From positions 1-12,392 of the forward strand of contig DAOVIK010000021.1 in assembly GCA_030673735.1 (NCBI GenBank): a DNA stretch of 12,392 nt. The letters are read 5' to 3'. The DNA comes from Anaerolineae bacterium (GTDB taxonomy: Bacteria > Chloroflexota > Anaerolineae > Anaerolineales > E44-bin32). The translations under genes were made by a program, and so were the position numbers. Position 1 is the stretch's first letter. The number at the start of each line of letters is the position of its first letter. Below are positions 1-7,719 of this stretch, in pieces. Below the pieces are notes generated by a model. That model did no database searches. It was not told the origin of the DNA and saw nothing but the letters and a program-made list of their open reading frames with translations.

Positions 1-20
1 AAGGGGAGCTGCCTGCATGA
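1..20 (+). CDS. possible 3' end of the preceding gene (nuoB by synteny)
   Basis: Reading from base 3, five codons give GELPA and end at a TGA (18-20). That TGA overlaps an ATG at 17 in the ATGA arrangement also seen at two other junctions of this operon. Complex I operons normally have nuoB directly before nuoC, so this may be its last codons. Five residues cannot identify a protein. The competing reading, from base 1, stays open for 31 codons to a TAA at 94-96 and would overlap nuoC. The identity is inference from gene order only. Confidence 0.3.
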
Positions 21-58
21 AGTAGGACAGGAAATCCGCTGGGACGTTCTAGAAGAAG

Positions 59-538
59 TTGAAGGAAGGCATACTCTCGGTGGAGAGCTTCCGTAAACAG
101 ATAACGGTGGTTGTCGACCGAGACACTATCGTGAGCGCTTGTGAGATCCTTCGTGATACGTCCGATCTGGCATACAACAGGCTGGCTTCCGTAACGGCCG
201 TGGATTATTGGCCGAAAGAGCCGCGCTTCGCGGTGATCTATCAACTCTTCAGCATTCCCAAGGCCGAATACCTACGAATGAGCGTTCCCCTGCAGGGAAA
301 TGATGCCATACTGCCGACCATTGAAGGCCTGTACGCGAATGCCAATTGGCTCGAGCGCGAGGTCTTTGACATGTTTGGCATTACCTTTACCGGGCATTCT
401 GACCTGCGGCGAATTCTGATGCCCCATGAGTGGGAGGGACATCCTCTGCGAAAGGACTACCCTCTGGGCGTTGAGGAGATCCAGTTCAGCTTCAACTTCG
501 ATGAGATCGATCGCAAGAAGCACTATCCCAAAGAGTAG
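59..538 (+). CDS. nuoC: NADH-quinone oxidoreductase subunit C (30 kDa subunit)
   Basis: NuoC is a cofactor-free peripheral-arm subunit. It packs against NuoD and helps attach the NADH module to the membrane arm. The 159-residue product has the family fold and its hallmark block at residues 95-137: EREVFDMFGITFTGH (99-113), then SDLRRIL, then EGHPLRKDYPLG (126-137). It is a stand-alone NuoC, not a NuoCD fusion, and has only about 20 residues after the hallmark block. The start is uncertain. TTG at 59 is the most upstream start in this frame, because a TAG at 50-52 closes it, but no well-spaced Shine-Dalgarno lies before it. GTG at 80 has GAAGG (65-69) ten bases upstream and is a real alternative, giving a protein seven residues shorter. 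nuoD begins 9 bases after the stop. The family call is secure; the start is not. Confidence 0.96.
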   Translation: MKEGILSVESFRKQITVVVDRDTIVSACEILRDTSDLAYNRLASVTAVDYWPKEPRFAVIYQLFSIPKAEYLRMSVPLQGNDAILPTIEGLYANANWLEREVFDMFGITFTGHSDLRRILMPHEWEGHPLRKDYPLGVEEIQFSFNFDEIDRKKHYPKE

Positions 539-547
539 ATAGCAGCT

Positions 548-1801
548 ATGAAGTCAAGGACTAACAGCGTATTGGAGCCTCATCTGGAAGTTTCTTTCGA
601 GGAACTGAAGCACCTGGTATCAGAGCGCGCCATCAAGGGCGAGACCATGGTGTTGAACATGGGGCCCCAGCATCCCAGCACCCATGGGGTCTTGCGGTTG
701 CTGCTTGAGTTGGATGGTGAGACGATTGTGCGCTGCAATCCGGACATCGGATTCCTCCATACCGGGATCGAGAAGAACATGGAGGTCAAGCGCTACGAGC
801 AAGCCATCGTCATGACCGACCGCATGGACTACCTGAACACCTTGGGCAACAACTTGGGCTTCGTGCTGACGATTGAAAAGCTCATCGACATCGACGTGCC
901 AAAGCGAGCGCAAGTGATTCGAGTGATCTTGGCCGAGTTGCAGCGCATTGCCTCGCACCTGATCTTCCTAGCTTCTCACGCTTTGGACCTTGCCGCACAA
1001 TCGGTTTTCCTGTATTGCTTCCGCGAGCGAGAGATAATCCTCGACATCTTTGAGATGTGCTCCGGGGCGCGCATGATGACCTCCTACTTCCGACCAGGCG
1101 GGTTGTGGCGCGATATTCCGGAGGAATTCGAAGGGGCAGTTCGCGAGTTCATTGAAATGTTCCCAAGTCGTATCCAGCAGTATGAGGATCTGCTAACCAA
1201 GAATCCGCTTTACATTGATCGCACGCGCGGCATTGGCTCTATCTCGCGGGAGGACGCCTTGCGTTGGGGATTGAGCGGACCTGCCCTGCGTGCGGCCGGT
1301 GAGCCGTTCGATTTACGCCGAGCGGTTCCTTACTCCGGCTATGAGCGCTACGACTTCGAGATCCCTGTTGGATCGCAGGGGGATACGTACGATCGCTACT
1401 ACATGCGCATTGCTGAGATGCGTCAATCGCTCCGGATCATCCATCAGGCGATGGACAAGCTTCCCGGCGGTCCTTGGCGCAGCGACAATCGCAAGTTCGT
1501 GCCTCCGCCGCGCTCGGAACTCGGCCGCAGCATGGAGGCAGTGATCCATCACTTCAAACTCTGGACGGAAGGTTTTCCGGCGCCTGAAGGTGCGGTTTAT
1601 GTAGGAGTCGAATCCCCGCGCGGGGAGTTGGGTTGCTACCTGGTGGGTGATGGTGGGCCATATCCCTATCGGGTTCATTTCCAGACCCCAAGTTTCAGCA
1701 ACCTGCAGGTGCTCCCTGTTCTTGCAGAGGGGTGCTTGGTTGCCGACCTGGTGGCCATTATCAGCAGTCTCGATCCAATCTTGGGAGACGTCGATCGATA
1801 A
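548..1801 (+). CDS. nuoD: NADH-quinone oxidoreductase subunit D (49 kDa subunit)
   Basis: NuoD forms the quinone-reduction pocket with NuoB and NuoH at the base of the peripheral arm. The 417-residue product shows the N-terminal MGPQHPSTHG motif (38-47), whose His-containing loop lines the quinone site. The conserved tyrosine of the quinone headgroup site is Y95, in RMDYLN. The C-terminal block holds ESPRGELGCYLV and the terminal DPILGDVDR. NuoD is related to the large subunit of [NiFe] hydrogenases, but the paired CxxC metal ligands of hydrogenases are absent at both ends, so this is the complex I form. The ATG at 548 gives about 33 residues before the usual family start (near METMxLNMGPQHP). 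No better start is visible except ATG at 647, which lacks a clear ribosome site. The Shine-Dalgarno at 548 is weak, which suggests coupling to nuoC translation 9 bases upstream. Confidence 0.98.
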   Translation: MKSRTNSVLEPHLEVSFEELKHLVSERAIKGETMVLNMGPQHPSTHGVLRLLLELDGETIVRCNPDIGFLHTGIEKNMEVKRYEQAIVMTDRMDYLNTLGNNLGFVLTIEKLIDIDVPKRAQVIRVILAELQRIASHLIFLASHALDLAAQSVFLYCFREREIILDIFEMCSGARMMTSYFRPGGLWRDIPEEFEGAVREFIEMFPSRIQQYEDLLTKNPLYIDRTRGIGSISREDALRWGLSGPALRAAGEPFDLRRAVPYSGYERYDFEIPVGSQGDTYDRYYMRIAEMRQSLRIIHQAMDKLPGGPWRSDNRKFVPPPRSELGRSMEAVIHHFKLWTEGFPAPEGAVYVGVESPRGELGCYLVGDGGPYPYRVHFQTPSFSNLQVLPVLAEGCLVADLVAIISSLDPILGDVDR

Positions 1802-1841
1802 AGCCAGTCGGGAGAATTCCGCCGGCCCGATGGCAGAGTAC

Positions 1842-1847
1842 AAGGAG
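1842..1847 (+). promoter_or_regulatory. ribosome binding site of nuoE
   Basis: AAGGAG lies 8 bases before the TTG at 1856, a near-consensus Shine-Dalgarno with good spacing. No ATG or GTG start occurs in the nuoE frame between the nuoD stop and this point. The site therefore supports TTG as the true start of nuoE. Confidence 0.75.
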
Positions 1848-1855
1848 CGCGGTCC

Positions 1856-2356
1856 TTGCTTGCAGATAAGCATAAGTCAGAGATCAAGGCCATTCTGAAG
1901 AAATACCCTGCTAAGGAGAAGCGTTCTGCGGTAATGCCTTTGCTTTTTCTGGCCCAGCGGGAATACGGTCACATCACTCCTGCTGCGCTGGTAGAGGTCG
2001 CTGAATTGCTCGAGCTAGATCCCACCGAGGTCGGCTCGCTGATCGGCTTCTACACGCTACTCCATGATGAAGCAGCCGGCAAGTACCGCATACAGATTTG
2101 CACCGATTTGCCATGTGCACTGCGGGGCGCAGAGGAATTAGCCAAGCGTCTATGCGCCAATCTCGGCATCCGCCTGGGGGGAACCATGACGAACGGCCTG
2201 ATTACGGTTGAAGAGGTCATGTGCCTGGCCGGGTGTGATAAAGCGCCGACGCTTCAAGTCCAGGATGCCGATGGAATTCACTACCACGAGAACCAAACGC
2301 TCGGGTCTGCCATGGAATTGATCGCGGAGCTCATGGAGAAAGGCAGCGATGGCTGA
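1856..2356 (+). CDS. nuoE: NADH-quinone oxidoreductase subunit E (24 kDa, [2Fe-2S] N1a)
   Basis: NuoE is the thioredoxin-fold subunit paired with NuoF. It carries the off-pathway [2Fe-2S] cluster N1a, close to FMN at the NADH end. The 166-residue product has an N-terminal helical part (about 1-70, with RSAVMPLLFLAQREYGHI) and the thioredoxin-like domain. The four ligands are all present: C82 and C87 (CTDLPC) and C123 and C127 (CLAGC). The start is TTG, chosen for its strong AAGGAG 8 bases upstream and because MLADKHKSEI matches where relatives usually begin. nuoE follows nuoD after 54 bases in the same reading frame, with only the nuoD TAA between them. Its last 8 bases overlap nuoF. Both the family and the intact cluster site are clear. 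Confidence 0.97.
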   Translation: MLADKHKSEIKAILKKYPAKEKRSAVMPLLFLAQREYGHITPAALVEVAELLELDPTEVGSLIGFYTLLHDEAAGKYRIQICTDLPCALRGAEELAKRLCANLGIRLGGTMTNGLITVEEVMCLAGCDKAPTLQVQDADGIHYHENQTLGSAMELIAELMEKGSDG

Positions 2357-3605
2357 ACACATCCTGCTGCGCCATCGCGATATTCCCGACATCCATGAGT
2401 TGGATGTCTATTTGAGCAATGGCGGCTTCGATGCGCTTAAGCTCGTGGTGCAGAAGAAGACGCCACAGGATGTGATTGATATCGTACGAGAGTCCGGCCT
2501 TCGCGGTCGAGGGGGCGCGGGATTTCCGGCGGGGGTTAAGTGGGGCTTTCTTCCACAAGGTGTGTTCCCTCGCTACGTTGTGGCTAACGCTGACGAATCC
2601 GAACCGGGCACCTTCAAGGACCGCGAGATCATGGAGCGCAATCCCTTCCAGTTTCTGGAAGGGGTGGCTATCTGCTCTTATGCCGCACAGGCAAAGCTGG
2701 CCTACATCTACTGCCGAGGGGAGTTTTGGGATTTGGCGCATGAGCTTGAGAGCCATATCGCCGAGCTCCGCAAGGAGAAGCTGCTTGGCAGGAAGCTCTT
2801 CGGGAAAGACTTCAGCCTCGATATCCGTGTTCATCTCGGGGCGGGAGCGTATATCTGTGGCGAGGAGACCGCCCTGCTCGAATCCATGGAAGGCAAGCTA
2901 GGCCAGCCTCGTCTGCGCCCTCCATTCCCAGCTGCTGAGGGCCTTTATGGCCAACCCACTGTCGTCAACAACGTCGAGACGTTGACAAACGTGCCGCCGA
3001 TCATCAATCGGGGGGCCAACTGGTACAACTCGATAGGTACTAAGGAGAGCACTGGTCCGAAGGTGTTCAGCCTCTCGGGCAATGTGGAGCGTCCTGGGAA
3101 CTACGAGCTTCCGCTGGGCACCACTTTCCGGAAGCTGATCTTCGAGCATGGCGGGGGTATACCCAATGGTCGCTCAATCAAGGCCATCCTGCCTGCAGGA
3201 GCCTCGGCCCCGATACTGCCGGCAACGAAGAAGGTTTTAGACACGGGCATGGACTACGAGTCGCTTCGCAAGATCGGCTCAGATTTGGGGTCTGGCTCGG
3301 TGATCGTGGTCGATGATAGTGTGAATATCGCCTGGCTGGCGCAGAAGATCACGAGCTTCTTTAAGCACGAATCCTGTGGCAAGTGCACACCGTGCCGCGA
3401 GGGCACGTACTGGATGTCGCGAATTTTCGAGAATCTGGAGAATGGAAAGGCCACATCAGAAGACATCGATCTCCTGGATAGTGTGGCCCAAAGTATCGTT
3501 GGGAAATGCCTTTGCGCCTTGGGCGATTTTGCTGCGGCACAGGTCGTTTCCGACATCGCCCGATTCCGATCTGACTTTGATGCGCGCGCCAAGGACGGAA
3601 AATGA
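2349..3605 (+). CDS. nuoF: NADH-quinone oxidoreductase subunit F (51 kDa, NADH/FMN, N3)
   Basis: NuoF oxidises NADH: it binds NADH and FMN and passes electrons to the [4Fe-4S] cluster N3. In the 418-residue product the glycine-rich FMN loop GLRGRGGAGFPAG is at 50-62, followed by the acidic ADESEPGTFKDR segment (81-92). The second nucleotide-binding stretch, GAGAYICGEETALLESMEG, is at 164-182. A SLBB-like region follows at about 235-325. N3 ligands are C343, C346 and C349 (CGKCTPC), with the fourth in KCLCALGD, most likely C389. The ATG lies inside the end of nuoE (8-base overlap) with AAAGG five bases upstream. The stop forms an ATGA overlap with nuoG. E, F and G together make the NADH-dehydrogenase module. 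No key residue is missing. NAD-reducing hydrogenase and formate dehydrogenase diaphorase subunits are related, but the complete nuo context excludes them. Confidence 0.98.
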   Translation: MAEHILLRHRDIPDIHELDVYLSNGGFDALKLVVQKKTPQDVIDIVRESGLRGRGGAGFPAGVKWGFLPQGVFPRYVVANADESEPGTFKDREIMERNPFQFLEGVAICSYAAQAKLAYIYCRGEFWDLAHELESHIAELRKEKLLGRKLFGKDFSLDIRVHLGAGAYICGEETALLESMEGKLGQPRLRPPFPAAEGLYGQPTVVNNVETLTNVPPIINRGANWYNSIGTKESTGPKVFSLSGNVERPGNYELPLGTTFRKLIFEHGGGIPNGRSIKAILPAGASAPILPATKKVLDTGMDYESLRKIGSDLGSGSVIVVDDSVNIAWLAQKITSFFKHESCGKCTPCREGTYWMSRIFENLENGKATSEDIDLLDSVAQSIVGKCLCALGDFAAAQVVSDIARFRSDFDARAKDGK

Positions 3606-6118
3606 GCCAAGCCTTGGTTTCCCTGACGATTGATGGTGTCGAAGTCACCGTGCCTGTCGGCACGAAGATCGTGGACGCGGCCAAGCAGGCCGGAATCGAG
3701 ATCCCAGTTTTCTGCTACCACCCGAAGCTTGAGTCGGTGGGCATGTGTCGTCAGTGCTTGGTTGAAATCGGACGTCCCAAGATCGACCGTTCAACACGCA
3801 AGATCGTGCGTGATAAGAACGGAGACCCCGTGATCGAGTTTGGCCCTAAGCTGGAAACTTCCTGCACCACGCCGGTTGGCGAAGGCTGGGTGGTGCTTGT
3901 CAATAGCGAACGAGCTATCGAGGGGCGCAGGCAGGTCATTGAGTTGATTCTCACATCGCACCCATTGGATTGTCCGATTTGCGATAAGGGGGGCGAATGC
4001 CCGTTGCAGAACATGACCATGGCACATGGGCCCGGCAAGAGCCGCTTCCTCTACGAAGACAAGATGCATCTTGCCAAGCATGTGCCTCTTGGAGATCTGA
4101 TCTTCCTGGATCGCGAGCGCTGTATCCAATGTGCGCGATGCATTCGTTTCCAAACGGAAATTGTTGATGATCCCGTGATCGCTTTCAGCGAGCGTGGGAG
4201 AAAGCTAGAGATCGTCACCCTCTCCGAGCCTGGTTTTGCCTCTTACTTCTCAGGCAATACGACCGACATTTGCCCTGTAGGAGCTCTCACCACCGCCGAC
4301 TTTCGCTTTGGTGCAAGGCCCTGGGAGTTGAATGCCACAGCTTCGATATGTCCGCACTGTGCGGTGGGCTGCAATACCATGCTCAACACCCGGCGCGAAG
4401 CGCGCTCTCAAGGACGTGTGGTAATCAAGCGCGTGATGCCGCGCCAGAACGAAGCCGTCAACGAAATCTGGCTTTGCGATAAAGGGCGTTTCGCGCATCA
4501 CTTCGCCTCAAGCGAAGAGCGCCTGGCGCGCCCAGTAATCAAGCTCAAGCGAAGGGGCAGGCTCACAGCGACCACTTGGGAGAACGCGGTGAAGTTTGTG
4601 GTTGAGGGCCTGCAGGCAGCCCATGGAGCTGTCCTCGGGATTGCCGGGGGCAGAGCCTCCAATGAGGACTTATATGCATTGCACCGGTTGATGGATGGGC
4701 TGGGCGGGCGCGCAGTGTTGCATGACCAAATGGCTGGTGGTGAGTTCGTGCAGCAGGCGGGCGTCGGGCCCGGAACCAATCTGGCTGATTTAGGATCAGG
4801 TGATTGCATCCTGGTGGTAGCTTCTGATCTTCATGAAGAGGCCCCAATTTGGTGGTTGCGAGTCAAGCAGGCCGCCGAGCGCGGAGCGAAATTGATCGTA
4901 GCCAACGCCAGGCCCACGCGCTTGGATGCGCATGCCACGCATATTCTGCGATACGACTACGGTGTCGCAGCGCACATGATTCTGGGCATGCTGCATGAGA
5001 TCAATCATCAGAAGGAGTTGGATCAGTACGCCTCCGCAGAAACCAAGAAGGTGGCCAAAGTCGTATCCAAGGCTAACAATGTGGTTGTGTTTTACGGTAG
5101 CGAGGGATTGGATTACGCAGCATCTCATGACCTGGCTCAAAACTGCGCCACCCTGTTGGCGGCAAGCGGTCACGTTGGCCGGGCGAACAACGGCCTGGTA
5201 GCGGTTTGGACGCACAGCAACACGCAAGGGGCCTGGGACATGGGCGTGCACCCTGAACCAGGAGGATTGGCCGCAGCTCTCAAGGGTCAGAAGGCGGCCT
5301 ATGTCGTCGCTGCCGATCCCGCGGGTGACGAACCATTGCTAACAAGCTTGCTGGAACAGGTTGACTTCCTTATAGTCCAAGGTCTCTTTCTCACTGAGAC
5401 GGCGTTGGCTGCGGATGTGGTCTTGCCAGCACAATCCTTTGTTGAGAGAGATGGCACATACACCAACGGTATGCGCCGTGTGCAGCGCTTCTTCCCAGCG
5501 ATTGCTCCCAATGAAGGCATGCGAGCCGACTGGGAGATCCTGTCTGCGGTGGCAGCGGCGATGGGCATTGATTCTGCTCGTCCATCGGCGGCGGCGGTGA
5601 TGCAGGACATTGCGGCGAAGAATCGTGATTACTCCGAAGTCAACTACCCGGCTCTGAGTAGAAACGCATCGCAGTGGCCGCATGTCGGAGGGAAGGACAT
5701 CTATTTCGGCGGCACGGCCCATCCCAATCATCAAGGATTGGGAGTGCAACTTACGCCGCGGGTTGAGCGTCAGAAGGATATCAGCTTTGATTGGGCAGCG
5801 CCTAGAAAGATTGCACACAAGCCTAGATACTTGATGGTTCCGATAACCAAGCTATACGATCGTGGAACTACGGTGGTGCAATCCCAAGTGTTGGGCCCTC
5901 GTTTGGAAATCCTGCGCTTGTATGTCAATCCTGAGGATGCAGAACGCTTGGGCATGATAGATGAGGGCGAGGTTGAAGTTCAATGGGATGGCCGCAAACA
6001 GCGTCTGAGATCGGTGATTGATGAGCATGTTCCGAGCGGTGCTGTACTGGTGCCGCGGAGCCTTGGCGTTCCGTTGGCAACCGCGGTGGACGTAAAGATC
6101 CGCCCAATCGCGCTCTAG
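3602..6118 (+). CDS. nuoG: NADH-quinone oxidoreductase subunit G (75 kDa, multi Fe-S)
   Basis: NuoG carries the main wire of Fe-S clusters from NuoF toward NuoI. Residues 1-100 are a [2Fe-2S] ferredoxin domain (N1b: C38, C49, C52, C88). The His-Cys3 [4Fe-4S] site N5 is H120, C124, C127 and C133 in HPLDCPICDKGGEC. Next come C174, C177, C180 and C224 (N4). Then C250, C253, C257 and C292 form a CxxCxxxC...C site that fits the extra cluster N7, found only in some bacteria. Residues from about 310 to 730 are a molybdopterin-oxidoreductase-like domain. The C-terminal 80 or so (LYVNPEDAERLGM onward) match a molybdopterin-dinucleotide-binding fold. In known complex I this part holds no molybdenum cofactor and is structural. 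At 838 residues it is in the range of N7-bearing NuoG. ATG at 3602 overlaps the nuoF stop, with AAGGA six bases upstream. Confidence 0.97.
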   Translation: MSQALVSLTIDGVEVTVPVGTKIVDAAKQAGIEIPVFCYHPKLESVGMCRQCLVEIGRPKIDRSTRKIVRDKNGDPVIEFGPKLETSCTTPVGEGWVVLVNSERAIEGRRQVIELILTSHPLDCPICDKGGECPLQNMTMAHGPGKSRFLYEDKMHLAKHVPLGDLIFLDRERCIQCARCIRFQTEIVDDPVIAFSERGRKLEIVTLSEPGFASYFSGNTTDICPVGALTTADFRFGARPWELNATASICPHCAVGCNTMLNTRREARSQGRVVIKRVMPRQNEAVNEIWLCDKGRFAHHFASSEERLARPVIKLKRRGRLTATTWENAVKFVVEGLQAAHGAVLGIAGGRASNEDLYALHRLMDGLGGRAVLHDQMAGGEFVQQAGVGPGTNLADLGSGDCILVVASDLHEEAPIWWLRVKQAAERGAKLIVANARPTRLDAHATHILRYDYGVAAHMILGMLHEINHQKELDQYASAETKKVAKVVSKANNVVVFYGSEGLDYAASHDLAQNCATLLAASGHVGRANNGLVAVWTHSNTQGAWDMGVHPEPGGLAAALKGQKAAYVVAADPAGDEPLLTSLLEQVDFLIVQGLFLTETALAADVVLPAQSFVERDGTYTNGMRRVQRFFPAIAPNEGMRADWEILSAVAAAMGIDSARPSAAAVMQDIAAKNRDYSEVNYPALSRNASQWPHVGGKDIYFGGTAHPNHQGLGVQLTPRVERQKDISFDWAAPRKIAHKPRYLMVPITKLYDRGTTVVQSQVLGPRLEILRLYVNPEDAERLGMIDEGEVEVQWDGRKQRLRSVIDEHVPSGAVLVPRSLGVPLATAVDVKIRPIAL

Positions 6119-6127
6119 GGAAGAGTC

Positions 6128-7138
6128 ATGGATATTCCACATTTGGTAGAGTGGACGATCGAATCAATCGTGATCGTCGTCGGTTTAATCGCCGGCTTTG
6201 CCTATCTCACCCTATTTGAGCGAAAGATACTGGCGCGCATTCAAGTCCGCATTGGTCCCAACAGGGCAGGTCCTTGGGGATTGCTGCAGCCGGTGGCAGA
6301 CGGCATCAAGTTGATCTTCAAGGAAGAACTCATCCCGAACCGTGCTGATAAGCTTCTGTTCGTGCTTGCTCCTGTGATCACGGTTGTGCCTGCGCTTATC
6401 GTTCTGGCGGTGGTTCCTCTTGGACCGGATATGATGATATTCGGCCATAACGTTACGCTGGGCATCGCGGGGGACGTTAATGTCGGTGTTCTGTACATCA
6501 TGGCCGTGAGCTCGATCGCTGTTTACGGGATCGCCATCGCAGGTTGGTCCTCAAGCAATAAGTATGCGCTCATGGGCGGCCTGCGTGCGACGGCGCAGAT
6601 GATCAGCTATGAATTGGCATTGGGCTTGGCCTTCGTGGGGCCAATCCTGTTGGCCAATTCAATGAATCTTATGGATATCGTGAATGCTCAACGGGGATTA
6701 TTAGGCTGGTATATCTGGTTGCAGCCATTGGGCTTCATTATCTTCCTCCTTGCCGGTATTGCGGAAGTCAACCGTGATCCATTTGATATGCCAGAGGCGG
6801 AGCAGGAGTTGACCGCTGGCTATCACGCAGAATACTCAGGAATGAAGTTCGCGCTGATGTTCATGGCCGAGTACGACAAGATGATCGCGGTGAGCATGAT
6901 CGCTGCAACGCTATTCTTGGGGGGCTTCTGGGGGCCGTTCGTGGAGCAGATACCTCTGCTCGGCCCCGTCTACCTGCTCATCAAGACGATTTTCTTGCTC
7001 TTTGTCATGATATGGATGCGGGCTACGCTGGTCCGCTTCCGCTACGATCGCCTCATGGCGTTTGGTTGGAAGGTTCTGCTTCCGTTGGCATTGGTAAACG
7101 TGGTCGTAACGGCGGTGATCGTGCTGGTTGGAGGATAG
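6128..7138 (+). CDS. nuoH: NADH-quinone oxidoreductase subunit H (membrane anchor)
   Basis: NuoH (ND1 homologue) is the integral membrane subunit that docks the peripheral arm, completes the quinone tunnel and starts the polar axis toward the pumps. The 336-residue product has about eight hydrophobic segments, typical for the family. The first cytoplasmic loop holds ERKILARIQVRIGPNRAGP (31-49) and the QPVADGIKLIFKEE stretch (54-67). The acidic quinone-side loop holds AEVNRDPFDMPEAEQEL (212-228) and then AGYHAEYSGMKF (230-241), all close to family consensus. It starts 9 bases after nuoG with only a weak GAAGAG-type ribosome site, so translation is probably coupled to nuoG. Its last codons contain the strong Shine-Dalgarno of nuoI (GGAGG at 7130-7134). 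Confidence 0.98.
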   Translation: MDIPHLVEWTIESIVIVVGLIAGFAYLTLFERKILARIQVRIGPNRAGPWGLLQPVADGIKLIFKEELIPNRADKLLFVLAPVITVVPALIVLAVVPLGPDMMIFGHNVTLGIAGDVNVGVLYIMAVSSIAVYGIAIAGWSSSNKYALMGGLRATAQMISYELALGLAFVGPILLANSMNLMDIVNAQRGLLGWYIWLQPLGFIIFLLAGIAEVNRDPFDMPEAEQELTAGYHAEYSGMKFALMFMAEYDKMIAVSMIAATLFLGGFWGPFVEQIPLLGPVYLLIKTIFLLFVMIWMRATLVRFRYDRLMAFGWKVLLPLALVNVVVTAVIVLVGG

Positions 7139-7141
7139 CGG

Positions 7142-7645
7142 ATGTTCGCAGTTGAGCTTGCTCGAGGCATGTGGACTACTCTCAAGAGCATGTTCGAGGA
7201 ACCTGTGACCTATCAATACCCTGAAGTCAAGCGTCCCGTACGGCCGCGCTTCAAAGGACGGCATGTTCTAGCAAGGTACAAGAATGGGCTTGAGCGATGC
7301 ATCGGTTGTGCACTGTGTGCGGCTGCCTGTCCAGCCAGCGCCATTTTCGTCGAGGCGAGTGAAAACATCGACAGGAGGCGCTTCTCTCCAGGCGAGCGGT
7401 ATGCGAGTACGTATGAGATCAACTTGCTGCGGTGCATTTTCTGTGGCTTCTGTGAGGATGCCTGCCCCACGGAGGCGATCGTGCTCGAGCATAACTACGA
7501 GATGTCTTTCACCTCTCGAAGAGACGCCATCTACACTAAAGAAAGGCTCATCGTGCCTGTGCCCCCCGGAGGCGATCCAACGCCGATGATCGTGCCCCCG
7601 GGTTCATTTGATCGGGCCATCCCTGAGATGGAAGATCCAGATTAG
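7142..7645 (+). CDS. nuoI: NADH-quinone oxidoreductase subunit I (2x[4Fe-4S], N6a/N6b)
   Basis: NuoI is the ferredoxin-type subunit that carries electrons from NuoG toward the terminal cluster N2 in NuoB. The 167-residue product has two intact [4Fe-4S] motifs: C53, C56, C59 and C63 (CIGCALCAAACP), and C98, C101, C104 and C108 (CIFCGFCEDACP). An amphipathic N-terminal stretch (about 1-20) fits membrane-surface attachment next to NuoH. The loop between the clusters (RRRFSPGERYASTYEIN) is also characteristic of the family. The proline-rich C-terminal tail after residue 138 looks flexible. The start is ATG at 7142, seven bases after a GGAGG and 3 bases after the nuoH stop. Confidence 0.98.
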   Translation: MFAVELARGMWTTLKSMFEEPVTYQYPEVKRPVRPRFKGRHVLARYKNGLERCIGCALCAAACPASAIFVEASENIDRRRFSPGERYASTYEINLLRCIFCGFCEDACPTEAIVLEHNYEMSFTSRRDAIYTKERLIVPVPPGGDPTPMIVPPGSFDRAIPEMEDPD

Positions 7646-7719
7646 CGGTTGAAGATCGTCGGTCCTTCTTCTCTGGTGATTGAACGAGTAGAATGACCGG
7701 GCAAACCTGAGGACAGCGT
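7646..7719 (+). other. nuoI-nuoJ intergenic gap
   Basis: At 74 bases this is the widest non-coding stretch in the window. It ends with GAGGA (7709-7713), a good Shine-Dalgarno six bases before the nuoJ ATG. A possible pairing of CGGTC with GACCG, with about 29 bases between the arms, is too weak to call a hairpin. I see no convincing promoter or terminator. It also marks the boundary between the Fe-S and membrane-anchor genes and the pumping-arm genes. Confidence 0.5.

Noticed and set aside
1830..1898. Short reading frame from ATG at 1830 (MAEYKERGPC...) before nuoE
   Set aside because: It runs into nuoE in another frame and stops after about 22 codons, with only a distant GGGAG upstream. 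The TTG at 1856 with AAGGAG explains the region better.
4530..6118. Molybdopterin oxidoreductase-like half of NuoG as a separate formate dehydrogenase gene
   Set aside because: It is continuous with the NuoG Fe-S domains in one frame. A degenerate, cofactor-free domain of this type is normal in bacterial NuoG.
7655..7699. CGGTC/GACCG inverted repeat in the nuoI-nuoJ gap
   Set aside because: The arms are only 5 bases with a loop near 29 bases and no T-run follows, so it is expected by chance and is not a terminator.
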